From NCBI GenBank assembly GCA_024364735.1, contig JAGFNQ010009501.1, positions 122,170-186,169 of the forward strand: 64,000 bases of DNA, read 5' to 3'. A program made the position numbers and the translations under genes. The stretch is from Boesenbergia rotunda (lineage: Eukaryota > Streptophyta > Magnoliopsida > Zingiberales > Zingiberaceae). The notes under the pieces were generated by a model, which worked only from the letters and a program-made list of their open reading frames with translations, was not told where the DNA came from and did not search any database. This document shows, piece after piece, positions 45,095-56,413 of the stretch (the stretch's first letter is position 1; the number at the start of each line of letters is the position of its first letter).

Positions 45095-46947
45095 TGTTGG
45101 GTATAGCTTGGCGGGTTTCCTTATCGAATACCTAGTCTATCCGAGAAACCTCTTCATGCCTATGGATTAAAATTTAATCGGTAAAGAGAGCCATTTCTCA
45201 TCAACCATCTCGTGCTGTATCGAACGATCCAAAGTTGCAACTCAGCCAATTACCAAAATTGGCCTTGGACTTTGCTCAATAGTTCGACCGCGGAAAAGGC
45301 GACGAGTTGATTGCCGGCTTTTGTGTTTATAGTCGGGGTCCAGTTAAGAATTTATTAAATATATTTTGCAAGCAAAACATAACATTCATACACATAAAAT
45401 GACGAGACATATCCACACAACACGTGTACGACATAAGGAAATACAAAGGACCTTATGGAAAGTTATACCTTTTCGATCACCTCGCGGTCTTCTACCTTAT
45501 GTCCCTCCCTTTGCGGACGTCGTGTGGGCGACGATCTACCACGATCTGAGATCACCAAAAGCCCCAACCAAACCCCTTCTTCAATTCGGCCGAAAACCCT
45601 AAACCCTAGGGCTTGCGCCGCCGGCACCTCCTCCACTCCCTTTGCGCTGCCGTCCACCGGAGCTGGCTCGAAGCACTCCGGATCAGCGGTACACCTTGAG
45701 AGGAAGATGAAGAAGAAGAAAAAGACAAGGAACAGCCTTCTTCTCGGCCACAAAACCCCTCAAACTCCTTCTTCTTCTCTCTTGCGCCGCCGCCGCAAGG
45801 CAGCCCTTGCGCCGCCTTCTTCTCCTCTCCGGCGCCTCCTCAGCCCTTCCCGAGCCTCAAACAAGGTAGAAGAGATTCCTACCTTACTTCCTTGAGTCTC
45901 AGCCAAAGCTTGGTGGAGGAGGAATAGAGGAAACCGAAGGGAGATCCCTTTTCCCTATTCGGCGCCGAGAGAGAAAAAGAGAGGGAGAGGGTGAGGGTTT
46001 TTCCTTGGCTCTTGGGTTTGATTAATTTGTTTGATTTCTTGATCTTATAGGGTATTTATAGGGCTAAGGCAGGGACCAAGAGGAGAAGTTGGTTCTTGGC
46101 CCGCTAATGGATCCAAACTCGATCCATTAATTAGGATCCATTCCACTAAAGGATCCTAATTGAACTCACCTCACCAACCCCCATATTTTCATATGGGCTC
46201 CACATATTACGAGTCGTCCATCCCCCCGTGTTTAAGATTGTGCATGCCCGTTAATTAATTAAATTACTGATAATTAAAATTAATTAGCTTCTGGATCTTT
46301 GATTAGTACCACTCAACCTTATCAGCGTGCTAGATCAAATCCACCTACAAGGTTTGGCACGACGAACCTTTTGAGCTCATCAAGGGGCATCATCATCCTG
46401 ACTCTCCGGGACACGGATTCCATCAATAATCATCGGCATATCATATTATTAATATTATTTCCCAACTTACTAGGTCTGTCAATCTAACAGAATAGATCTT
46501 GCCCATTGGTAAATCAAAGAAACAATAATTAATAATATATGTCCGATATTATTTCGAGATTAAGGGATCGTACTCCATAATAACAACTGAGGTCCTATCC
46601 AATCATCTAGTCAGTATAAATCGGATAACCTCGGGTTTCGGTCCTACTCAATGTACTCATAGCACACTAGTGTAGTCCTATGGTCAAGACCAACCACATC
46701 TAACTACACTACAACCATCCCGATGGGTTGTCCAATTCCATCTAGGTTGTGAGCCTCTATTTATGCTAAGTAAGGCACTGATAACATGATCTTCCGTGTG
46801 ACACCACACACCATGTTATCTACAATGCTAAGCAATGGGACTTCGTGTATATACTATTATAAACAAACACCTAGTATAGTGTGATTCTCTTTTCATGAAA
46901 GATGTGCATATAATAAAAGTTATGTCTTTCAGTATACACATCTTACA
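45095..46947 (-). mobile_element. A4: solo LTR of family A inside A1 protease/gag
   Basis: It runs from TGTTGGGTATAGC to CATCTTACA, 1853 bp, with flanks TACGT (45090-45094) and TACGC (46948-46952), one mismatch. A1 coding sequence resumes on the other side, with the zinc knuckle at 47032-47073. It is the most regular family A LTR in the window and served as reference for reassembling the A1 3' LTR. The 146-codon plus-strand frame at 45455-45895 is antisense to the GA-rich leader. Confidence 0.9.
45515..45540 (-). promoter_or_regulatory. Conserved hairpin block of family A LTRs (A4 copy)
   Basis: GGACGTCGTGTGGGCGACGA and the next six bases form a short stem, CGTCG/CGACG, around the loop TGTGGG. 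The same block is at 3034-3059 (A5), 14772-14797 (A1), 39055-39080 (A3) and, on the plus strand, 9822-9847 (A0) and 23110-23135 (A2). It lies in the transcribed 3' part of the LTR. The function is unknown. Confidence 0.6.
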
Positions 46948-46952
46948 TACGC

Positions 46953-47349
46953 ACCTGGTACTGGTAGATAGTACCGATAAACATGTTTCAACGACTAAGC
47001 ATGAAGAAATACCTTTGTCTTGATGACGGGGACAGTTCGCCTTCTAGTGCCCAGTTTGATTACACGTGAAGCACTTGCCTCTCGGCTTCTTCATGCCAGT
47101 CCGAGGTCCCTGCGATCCTGCTGCCTTTTTGTACCAACCTTGTTTCTTCTTCTTCCTACCTTTAGGCACAGAAGTAGAAACCTTCTGAGTGACCAAGGCC
47201 TATGAACTCTAACGAAAGAGCCCCTCTGCCGCCTGGAGTTCTCCTAGCAGTTCCCCCAATGTATACTCATACTTGTTCATGTAATAGTTGAACCGAAACT
47301 GCTCAAAACTCCTAGACAAAGACTGGAGTATAATATTGACCTGGGTTTC
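46953..47349 (-). pseudogene. A1 gag C terminus with zinc knuckle, broken
   Basis: A minus-strand CX2CX4HX4C knuckle spans 47032-47073 (CFTCNQTGH, stop, KANC). The TAG after the His is at the same place as in A0. Basic sequence lies upstream. The gag is cut at 47349 by C2; its N-terminal part would lie beyond the window. Confidence 0.8.
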
Positions 47350-49820
47350 TGATGAGCCCAAAAGAGGTTGTCACGAATGTGTGGGTCTCAAAATTTAGAT
47401 GTGTGAAAAGCTGGAAACCCTTTTTGCAATCAAAGAATAAAAGCGTAGTAAAGGGGCCACAGGTCGTATTTTTCCTAGGGCTAGTTGAGATGGTTCGATT
47501 CGAGCTCAAGTTATTTGTCGTTAATATTTTTGGGTTTTAAATAAAATCGGGTTTGGTTTCGATTCGAAATGGAGAAGTAATGAGAAGTAAAGAAATCTTA
47601 ACTAAGTGACTTAAACTAGGTAATGGTAGCTAAGGAACTTAACCAATAAGAGACCTAATCAAACAATTTCACTTAATCAAATCTGGAAATACACCCTGAT
47701 ATTAATTGCAAGTCAAAAGCAAGCAAATGAATTGAAACAAGGCTGAGCAATCTAAAACTAATCAATTCAAGGGCACTGCCGAAAACTAAATTGACACTAA
47801 ATGCAAGCAACCAAAGTAAGATTAATATGCAAAGATGGAGAATGGAATTCAGAAACTACTGGATGTAAAATAAGTTAACGTCCAACACCTTATCACATTC
47901 ACAATCTCATTTACTTGATACTGAAACTGATTTTTTTTTAGTACAAAGTGGATAAACGAAAACAACTTAATACAAAGGAATAGAATCTTATGCGCCTAGA
48001 ATTGATGCTAAATGCAGCACTAAAACTTCCAAATTCAGATATGCAACTAGTTACTCAGCGTGAAAAAGGTAAGCTATCATTTAAATGAAACTCAAGGCTG
48101 AAGAAGGAAATTCAGAAGTGATGTGCAGAACAGTGCAAAAACAAGAAAATGCAAGACGTTACAGGATTTCAGAAAACACATTCAAATTCAAAACAAACAT
48201 AACAAAGCAAGCTAGATACAAATGTACCATCCATTGTTCAGATAAGAAATAGGGAAACTAAGGTTTACTTGACTCGAAATTCAGAAGCTACAACTGAAAA
48301 GAAACTTGCAGACTTGAGCTGAAATTGCAGAAATTGAGTTGACACACAATCTGAAATTGGCATGCAACAATTGGAACTAATTGCAATGTAACTGAAACAA
48401 TTTGCAATGTAAATTCAGAGGTAAAACTAAGGTTCAATCTCAATTCAAAGAAACTAAGTGAAATGCAGGTAAACAAAAGTGATACGCAGGAAAAAAACTT
48501 GATACGCAGGAAAAAAAATTGATCAAACTGAAACACAAACAACTAAACAGGAAGATGGACTGAAATTGAATATATTTGATCCTTGAACAAGTTCACTAGC
48601 TATCTACTTGCAGAATGGAACCTAATTAAGGCTTGAGAAATTCAGAAATAAAAACGGAATAGCTGATACAAAGAACATAACAGAAACTGTTTTGCTGAAA
48701 CTGAAATTACAGCTAAGGAAAATAAGAGATACAACAGAAACTAAGTCTCGATCCTTCACTTGTATCAAGACCTCCTTGCCGTCACACAAGGGCAAGTCAA
48801 GAACTCCTTCAACTCGCAAATCAATGGAAATTAGCTCCCATTTCGAATCTGCTCTCAGATTTGCACACAGCTAGAAAATCCAATCCGATCTCTTTGATCT
48901 GGCGATGAAAGAATACTATGAAGATTGGGTGATGATCAGAGTGCTCCAGAGACCCTCCAGATAGCTCCGATTGAAGAAAATAGCACAAAATCATAATCAA
49001 TTTGATCAGAAATCAGAAACTGATGAAACCCTCACTCAGCCCCTGTTCTGATGCAAATCCGAGCTTGACTTTCCATTGAAGCCTCTTCCAATGATCCAGA
49101 TCTTGCTCCAAGGTGGTGATCGAGTTGGCCACGCTTTCAGATGGAAGAAATCACCGAAGAAATGAAAACTGAGCTACGAACTGCGAAGACGCGACAGAGA
49201 TCTGAAATTGGGAAGGCTGTTTAAGTAGTTAAACAGTGGACGGCTGAGATTATCCAGCGCTCATCCAACGGCTGATCTTCATCCGATTTGACTCAAATTT
49301 TCCAGATCTTGATCAGAGGTCAGGATCTACCTCAGGTTAGCTCGGATCTGCCAGATTTGCAACGGATGGTTCATATCACCTTGATCTTTGAATGGACGGT
49401 CTAGATCTCTCTGATCGTGATCCAACGGCTAGATGATCTCCGATTGGGCTGAAATCTTCAGATCTTGATCCAAGTGCTTAATTAGCCTTAATCCCAGCTC
49501 GGATTGATCAGAAGTTCTCAGATGGTCTAGATCTAACCGTTCTTGCATCGGTCCATATGAGTCGACGCTTGATCACTTGATCCAGTCCACTTTTGACTCG
49601 ACATTTGACCCAACATGGCCTAGGTCCATGATCCTTCCAAGCCTACAAAAGTAGATCAAAAAAATTAGTGACAAAACAACTCAAATATATAAAAATTTAT
49701 AATTAGGTCCAAAAAGAATATAAATCCTAGAACCTAGGGTAAATCCACCATTAAGCAAGTAAAACATGAGTCAAAAGTAGATCCTAGAACCTTAAATAAT
49801 CAACAAAATGACACTTATCA
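47350..49820 (-). repeat. C2 3' LTR, 2471 bp
   Basis: On the minus strand it runs from TGATAAGTGTC to GGGCTCATCA. It is clearly more diverged from the C1 LTRs than those are from each other, so C2 derives from a different or older insertion. No ORF of note. Confidence 0.88.
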
Positions 49821-52026
49821 ACTCCCCCACACTTAAGCTTGAGCATCTCGCGAAAAGTTCTAAATATGTATCCCCTAGCTTTTCTCAAACATAAGTAGAA
49901 GCAATTGAAAAGAAATTACCTAGGGTTGTTAATTCCCATAAATCTAAGCTCTATGGATTAATATCTTGTCCTTAAATCAACAACTGAGCAATTTCAACCT
50001 TCATGATTCATTAGATGAATTTCACTCACTAAACCTCTCAAGGGAAATTTTTGGTGGCTCTCTTCCTAAGTTCTAAGTACATGATGAAAATGGAGCTCAC
50101 TCATACACACATGCTTTTTGCACCACCATAGGCTTGCTTGTTATCTACTCTATACCATTATTCATGATTTAAATCTACATCTACAAAAATTCATCAAACA
50201 AGAGAAAGATATATGAAATGGTAAAAATGAGTAAAAGCCAAGAAAATAGCAAATTTGAATGAGAGGAAGACTTGGATGTTCAAGGATATTTTTGATGCAC
50301 TTTGCCCTCTTGTCAATCCTCATAATGAAGTCAAAAGTGTGGTAGAGTGAGGCTTTGGTATTGCCCTTCCAAAATTTGATGAAAAGAATTCATGAATTCC
50401 TTTGTGCCAATTTTCCATCTTGTGTGCCAATTTGTTTCCTTCTCTTTTCTTTTCTGATTTTCATTTCTTTTTCTTTCTCTCTAGTAAATTCAGAATGTAA
50501 TGGAGCAGATCTTCAATTTGGATGAGAATATCTTCACTAATTTCATAGTGTCCGAAACTCAATGGTGTGCCACTTGGTTCCTTTTGTTTTTTTTCTTTTT
50601 CAAACTTTTTCTTTTTTTTCTCTGCTCTTAAATCTTCTAATGGAGCATATCCAGATCAGCATTCATATCAGAGAGCTTGAGATATCAAATAGCAATTAGA
50701 GACAAAATTTTGATGCTCCACATATAACCTTCACTAACTCTTGCAACTCCCTTTTGATACACATCACTTCAAGTTGGCACACTCTATCACTTTGTTTGTT
50801 TTTTTTTAAACTTCCAGCTTCACGGCATTACTGGTAGACCTTACATTTTCTCACAGCAATTAGCATCCACTTCACTGAATTTCTTGTTTGATCCCAAACT
50901 GTTTCGGAATTAGCTTTCACTGCAATTTTTTTTTCTCTGTTTTTTTTCTTCATTTCTCTGTTCTGATCTAAAACAGCAAATCAGCCACAATTTTCTTTGT
51001 TTTGATCAGCATGATGTGCTCCATACTTTTTGACACATTCATACACTTAATATATTGATTTACATGCTCGGAAAACCAATTTCAATTGCAAGTTGGTACA
51101 AAACTTTCTTTGCACAGATTTTTTTTCTTCATTTGTTTCCATTTTGGTTCAAATTCCTGCACAGATTTCTGCTTCAATTCAAACTTTACAACTTCAATCC
51201 ATACTTTAGCAATGTGTTGCTGATTTTAGCTTCCATAATTCCTACATCCCAATTCTTGATCCAAACCATTTGTCCTACAAACTCCATTGATTTCAGATTT
51301 TTTTTCTTCATGGCACATATTTTTTCTATTTTTTTTCGTGCCATTTATTTTCCATTGCTGATTTTTTTTTAAAATCCACTTCCTCCAATTCACAATTAAA
51401 TTCCCATTTATCTCGATACCAAGCTTTTTTTTCAAAATGAAGTACTTCCTTGATGCGAATTGATTCCAACACACTAGCCACTCCCCCACACTTAATCCTT
51501 TGTCCGTCTCGGGCAAAATAACATCAAAGAACATCCCCAAACAAACAAATCCCTATAAAAAGATGGTTAAGAGTAGAAGATTTTGAAAGGAAAATAGAAT
51601 AATATGATTATTGTCAAGAATTGATATGGAAAGGTAACAAATTTATTAGCCTCTATAGATGTGATCCAATCATTGAAATATGGTTTTGATAGAACCTAAG
51701 CAAGTTCTAGAGTGCAATCACATGTATGTGTCACAAAAATAAGGCTAATCCTCACTAGGTACAAATAATTCATCTCAAGTTCTCAATCAAGAATCCATGG
51801 CCAAGTAATACTCAAGCATCCAAGATTTCATCCATGAGCTCAAACCCTAAGTTTTAACAACCAAAATTAATTTATTTTCAAAAGACTCTAAAATGCTATG
51901 AAGACAACCTAAAGGGATACATTTATTCCTATTCATCAAGGAAAAGTGCCAAAAGACATAAAATGGTATTTACAATGTCTATTTATTCATTCTACTCTAC
52001 TCAAGCATTTATTAGCAAAGACTCTT
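49821..52026 (-). other. C2 3' non-coding internal region with polypurine tracts
   Basis: The terminal tract AAGTGTGGGGGAGT is at 49821-49834 and an internal copy at 51480-51493, both minus strand. It is otherwise AT-rich with AG-rich runs. The region at about 51684-51700 is the empty site for D1. A 105-codon plus-strand frame at 51055-51372 is Phe-rich low complexity and not kept in C1. Confidence 0.65.
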
Positions 52027-53294
52027 TTAAAAGAAAATTCTACTTCTAAAGAACATAAAAATGAAACATGCAATGAAAGAAAATACAAGAAGGAACAAAC
52101 TCCTTTTTATTTCTGGCAGTCGGAGTCTATCAAGAAATAATCTCCATCGAGGTAGTGGAGGAGTAGGGGTAGCTGAAAAAGTTTCCTTCATTTGCTCAAT
52201 TTTATTTTGCATTACTCCCCTACACTTAAACTTGACAGCAAAATGTTCAGGTGGTCGTGGACGATTAATGTTCAACATCCATTTTAGAGGTGGAGTGCTA
52301 TGAGTTAAAGTAAGATCATCTCCTCCCTCTTTATTCTTTTTGGAAAATCTTCCAGGGGGTTAAGACTGTCTAGATGGAGTACCCACTCAAGAAATCTCTG
52401 GTACCCTGCAAAACCATGTAAAACCTTTCTCAAGCGTGCAGGGTAAGAAAGAAGTGCAATATCATCAATCTCTATATAAAATGTATCCAAAAATGCATCG
52501 CATCCAATAAAATCAATTTTTAGTACCTCAGTGAATGTTTCACAAGCAGTTTCTACATAAGGTGTATCAAGAAATGTCTCACAGTCAATAAAATCAATCT
52601 CTGGTACCTCCATAAGTTTTTCACACTCAATTTCAGCATAAGAAATAACAAGAGATTCTTCACAATAAACAACTTCAATTACAGGCTCTTCTAAAAATTT
52701 TTCACAATCAGTTTTAGCATAATCTGTCTCAAGAGTATCATAGCCATAAATAAAATCAAGCCTGGGTGGCTCTAAAGAATTTTCATAATTATTTTTCACA
52801 AATGATGTATCAAGACATTCTTCACATGCAAATCTAGACATCACCCTGAAATTTTCTAAAGGAAAAGAAGAAATACTTACCTGATCGTGTTGAAAAATGT
52901 CTGTTGGTTCTACAAGAAATACCTCCATCTCAGGCTCTAATTCAGGTGGACATTCAACTGGAATAGGTGATCCTTGGGTACTTGCTCCCATCATGCAAGT
53001 CCCTACACTTTCTGGAAATGGTGGTGGTCCCTGGGGCTCTGTGCAATCCCCTACACTTGTAGAATCATCTCTTGTGCATGCCTCCTTAGTAATACCTGCA
53101 ACAACCTTATTAAACAGATTAAGACTATCAAGAGCGATATCATCACAAAATAAAAAACAAGAAAACTCCGGTAAAGCTTCAGTTTTGAAATCAAGGCTGT
53201 CGCATGCTTTTCCATCCATCTTCTCAACTTCCTCTGAAATTAAAACTCCTCCCACTATGTCAAACGCACCATCATCAGCAATGAACTGCGTCTC
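52027..53294 (-). pseudogene. C2 ORF2 homologue: five 27-residue repeats, C-terminal frameshift
   Basis: The minus-strand frame is open from the E2 junction (53294) to about 52305. It has a linker matching C1 (GTCMMGASTQGSP, ECPPELEPEM), five 27-residue repeats (52431-52832, the first with 26 residues), then SYPARLRKVLHGFAG and EWVLHLDSL. A frameshift near 52310 moves to a second frame (52278-52027) with RWRLFLDRLRLPEIK and a hydrophobic tail (SLFLLVFSFIACFIFMFF). At 53100-53250 it extends the protein N-terminally beyond the C1 frame start. The E2 insertion removes the remainder. Function not recognised. Confidence 0.65.
52213..52229 (-). other. C2 third polypurine-like tract, within ORF2 tail
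   Basis: Minus-strand TTTAAGTGTAGGGGAGT. The C1 counterpart is AAGTATGGGGGAGT at 30805-30818, inside ORF2. Confidence 0.55.
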
Positions 53295-53820
53295 TGTAGG
53301 ACCGATGCACGTGAGGGGGGGTGAATCACGTAACTTTTAAAATCTTCGTTATAAAATCAGAGTCGATAGAAAATTGTACGATGCTTTTTATAACGTGCGC
53401 AGCGGAAAAATTAAAACGAAATGCGAAAGCGAAAAATAAAAAAAATTACACGAGGAGTTTTACTTCATTCGGAGCCTTCGCCGACTCCTACTCGAAGGCC
53501 CAGGTTCCTTGAACCTTTCCTGTGGGCAATCCACTAAAAACCTCTATCGACAAACTACCGATAGAGTGATACGGATACAAGATTGGGCGGAAGTGTAACA
53601 GCCCTACACTTCCCCCTTAAATAATTTAAGTGCAGAAAAAAAATCGTTACCCAACACTTAGATTTATCTGAAGCAGCTTGGGTGTTGGGAGCGATCTTCC
53701 AGCAGCGGTCGGACAGCGTCGAGTCAAAGCACAAACCGCAGCAGAGGAGTGTGGAAGCAAGAGAGCGCCAAAGCTTGAACCAGAATCAAATTTTCTTATC
53801 TGTTAGAGGGCTTGCTTGCT

Positions 53821-53830
53821 TCTATTTATA
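53821..53830 (-). promoter_or_regulatory. E2 LTR TATA box
   Basis: Minus-strand TATAAATAGA, about 910 bases into the LTR, in the context CACTATAAATAGAAGC. Confidence 0.65.
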
Positions 53831-54177
53831 GTGCCTCGATGCATGATCTTCTCAGCTCAAATTTTATCCATCAACAAGATAAAATAATTAAAAAAAGATA
53901 ATGTTTCTATCCTTTGCTTCAATTAAGAAAATAATTTAAATAAAATATAAATATAGAATATTGAAAAGTTAACCGAGAGGTTTTATCCTCTTACAATTGT
54001 ATTAATAATTTAAAAGGAGATTTTATCCTTCCAGCTAAGCTTTACGTGAGAATTTTAAGCATTAGTAGGAATAATTTTATTCTCTAAAAAGAAGGAAATA
54101 CGAATAATTTAAATGATAATTTATCCTCCACCAAGGCTTTAGATAAAGAATAATTTTATAAAATTCAACTACAAAAT

Positions 54178-54263
54178 CTAATTAAATAAATTCTGTAAAA
54201 TAGAGTTAATGCATTTAGAATCTAATTAAATAAATTCTGTAAAATAGAGTTAATGCATTTAGA
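54178..54263. repeat. 43-bp exact tandem duplication in E2 LTR
   Basis: Two copies beginning TCTAATTAAATAAATTCTGT at 54178 and 54221, with no difference seen until the end of the second. It is a recent duplication, lying upstream of the TATA box on the minus strand. Confidence 0.9.
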
Positions 54264-54445
54264 GTTAATTAGACCCCGTCCAAATCTGGATAAGGATCTA
54301 ACCAGGACTCAACCGAGGTCACCAAAATGGGCCTAAGTTAGACCGCGCCTACAGTCCTAAAATAGGACCCGTCCTCACTGGTTCGCTCCTCCAGTGACTT
54401 ACCTCACTTACCTCGTGCAGCTCTACTCAACTTCTTAACCCACCA

Positions 54446-54606
54446 GGTCTTCCTGCCAGGGCTCAACCACCCTGGTCTTTTTGCCAAGTTTCAACCAACT
54501 TGGGCTTCAGCCAGTTGTCGGGCCCCGTGAACCCAACTGGACTTCTCGCCAGGACTCAACCACCCTGGACTTCCCGCCAGGACTCAACCACCCTGGACTT
54601 CAGCCT
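54446..54606. repeat. 28-bp tandem repeats in E2 LTR
   Basis: GGACTTCTCGCCAGGACTCA plus ACCACCCT starts at 54539 and again at 54567. Degenerate forms extend left to about 54446. The unit contains CCAGG/CCTGG words. Confidence 0.85.
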
Positions 54607-54736
54607 GGTGTCAGGTCCTAAGTCTTTCAACCCTGCACACTTAGTAAAGAGGTCAAAACCAAAAGCAAGTCTAACTTTAACCTATTTGTCATTCATCAAA
54701 ACTCAGGTTTAACTATTAGTGCAAATTGCACCAACA

Positions 54737-54750
54737 ATCTCCCCCTTTTT
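54737..54750 (-). other. E2 polypurine tract
   Basis: Minus-strand AAAAAGGGGGAGAT abuts the 3' LTR, as in SIRE elements. Confidence 0.85.
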
Positions 54751-55945
54751 GATGCAATGACAACCTGGGTTAAAGTTAGAAAATACCAGATAAAGCAATG
54801 AGTCCAAGAATAATATGCAAATGACATGCTCTAAGATCAGAAATTTTTAATTTTCTAACTCAACCCTTAAACCCTCCCCCTTTGGCATTCATCAAAACAA
54901 AGAAATAATACATGCGCAAGCATCAGAAATAAAACAAGCAATCAAGTAATATGCCAGCCAAGTAAAAAATACTTTAAGTATTTGGGGAAGAGAAAATGCT
55001 TAACAAGCATACTAAGTTTCTGAACTGATTCAGAGGGGTAAGTCAAATTCTTAATTTAACACAAACAATCTGAGAGCATAAATGTTAAAAGAAATGACTA
55101 GGTGTAAATTTAAAAATTGCTTTTCGAACACTATTTTCAAAAATTAAAAAGGCTACCTTCAAAATCTTAATCTTTTCCAAAATAAGAATATCTCAAGGTA
55201 AATTAATGAGAAAGAGAAGATTTTCCAAAATTTTCTTTTCAAAGGATCATTTAGAATATTTTCAGGATTAATTTGAGAAAAAAAGTTCAAGATATTTTTT
55301 TTTAAATCCTTGTTCAATTAAAGAAGATATTTTCTAAAACAGTTTTCACTAAACATTTTTGAGAGTTAGAATACAAAATATAAACTCAAGCTCCCCCTGA
55401 ACCAAGTAAGAAAGTTTAGCCCATTTTGAATGTCTAACCGTAGTTACTAGCTAACTATCTATAGGATAGTAGTTTTCACTAGGTTAGTCAAGTCAAGTAC
55501 TAGTGTCTAGCTTAGCTTTACAGAAAGACTACTTGACTTGATCAATATGAAGTTGGTATTTAACGCCCAGACTTGCTACGATGCACAGGTTTAAGCATTC
55601 TGAAGTCCAGGCAATACCCTATGCATCTCACCCCGTTCTAAGTTTTAGCATACACAAACATGTTATACCTAATGTGCTTTGTGAGATGCGGCCTCTAAAT
55701 CTATAGGAACATGCATCTCTAGGGGTTAAACTTAGGCTAAGTCCACCAGTCTCGAAAGTCAAGTTTGAAATCAAAGTTAATTTTTTTTAAAAAATTAAGT
55801 GTGAAAATCAAAGTCAATTTTGAAAATCAAGTTTAAAAATTACACATTTTAGAGAGTACAAAAAATGCAAGTACAAAAATTAACTCTAACTCAAGCTATG
55901 TGTCAAACAGAATTTGTGAGTTGAGTAAAAGTGATTAGGTCAATC
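54751..55945 (-). other. E2 region between RNase H and 3' LTR
   Basis: About 1.2 kb, AT-rich, no frame or motif recognised. In some SIRE-lineage elements an env-like ORF occupies this place; none is visible here. AAAATCAAGTTTxAAAA-like words recur at about 55760-55850. Confidence 0.55.
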
Positions 55946-56413
55946 CTAGTCTACAACACACATTCCTATTAACCTTCTTAAATTGCTAAATTCGGATTCA
56001 GGAAGTGGTTTAGTGAATATGTCAGCTAGGTTAGATTTGGATTCAACATGATTAAGTTCTATTTCCCCTTTATTAACATGATCTCTAACAAAATGGTGCT
56101 TAATTTCTATATGTTTGGTCCTAGAGTGGTGAATTGGGTTTTTGGTTAGATTAATTGAACTTAGATTATCTATAAAAGTTTTGACTTTCTTAAAATCTAA
56201 GTTAAAATCTTTTAAGGTATGCATCATCCAGAGTAATTGGGCTACACATTCACCTATTGCTATGTATTCAGCTTCAGTGGTGGATAGGACAACACAATGT
56301 TGTTTTCTACTGAACCAACTAACTAGTGAGGGTCCTAGAAGTTGGCATCCACCACTGGTACTTTTTCTATCTAATTTACAGCCAGCATAATCTGAGCCAG
56401 AAAATCCAATAAG
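55946..56413 (-). pseudogene. E2 RNase H
   Basis: Copia RNase H on the minus strand: GFSGSDYAGCKLDRKSTSGG, STTEAEYIAIGEC, HSRTKHIEIKHHFVRDHV and LADIFTKPLP. It is in frame with RT apart from one TAA at about 56414. The domain itself appears undamaged. Confidence 0.85.

Larger units (their letters stand above)
47350..53294 (-). mobile_element. C2: second C-family element, reverse strand, cut by E2
   Basis: The 3' LTR start is TGATGAGCCC at 47350. The flank GTTTC (47345-47349), read on the element strand, is GAAAC, the same target as C1. The LTR, both internal polypurine tracts and the ORF2 homologue parallel C1. The element is interrupted at 53294 by E2. Its primer site and 5' LTR are not in the window. 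It lacks the D1 insertion. Confidence 0.88.
53295..54736 (-). repeat. E2 3' LTR, 1442 bp
   Basis: On the minus strand it runs from TGTTGGTGCAATTTGCAC to GTGCATCGGTCCTACA. The TTTTCCGCTGCGCACG and CACCCCCCCTCACG blocks near the end are typical of SIRE LTRs. It contains two tandem duplications described separately. Confidence 0.88.

Noticed and set aside
45455..45895. 146-codon plus-strand ORF in A4
   Set aside because: It is antisense to the LTR leader, Pro/Ser/Thr-rich by composition, and absent from other family A LTRs.
51055..51372. Phe-rich 105-codon ORF resembling a membrane protein
   Set aside because: Low-complexity AT-rich sequence antisense to C2; C1 has no counterpart.
54751..55945. 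Env-like ORF of SIRE type in E2
   Set aside because: The expected place is present, but no frame longer than chance and no hydrophobic anchor was found.
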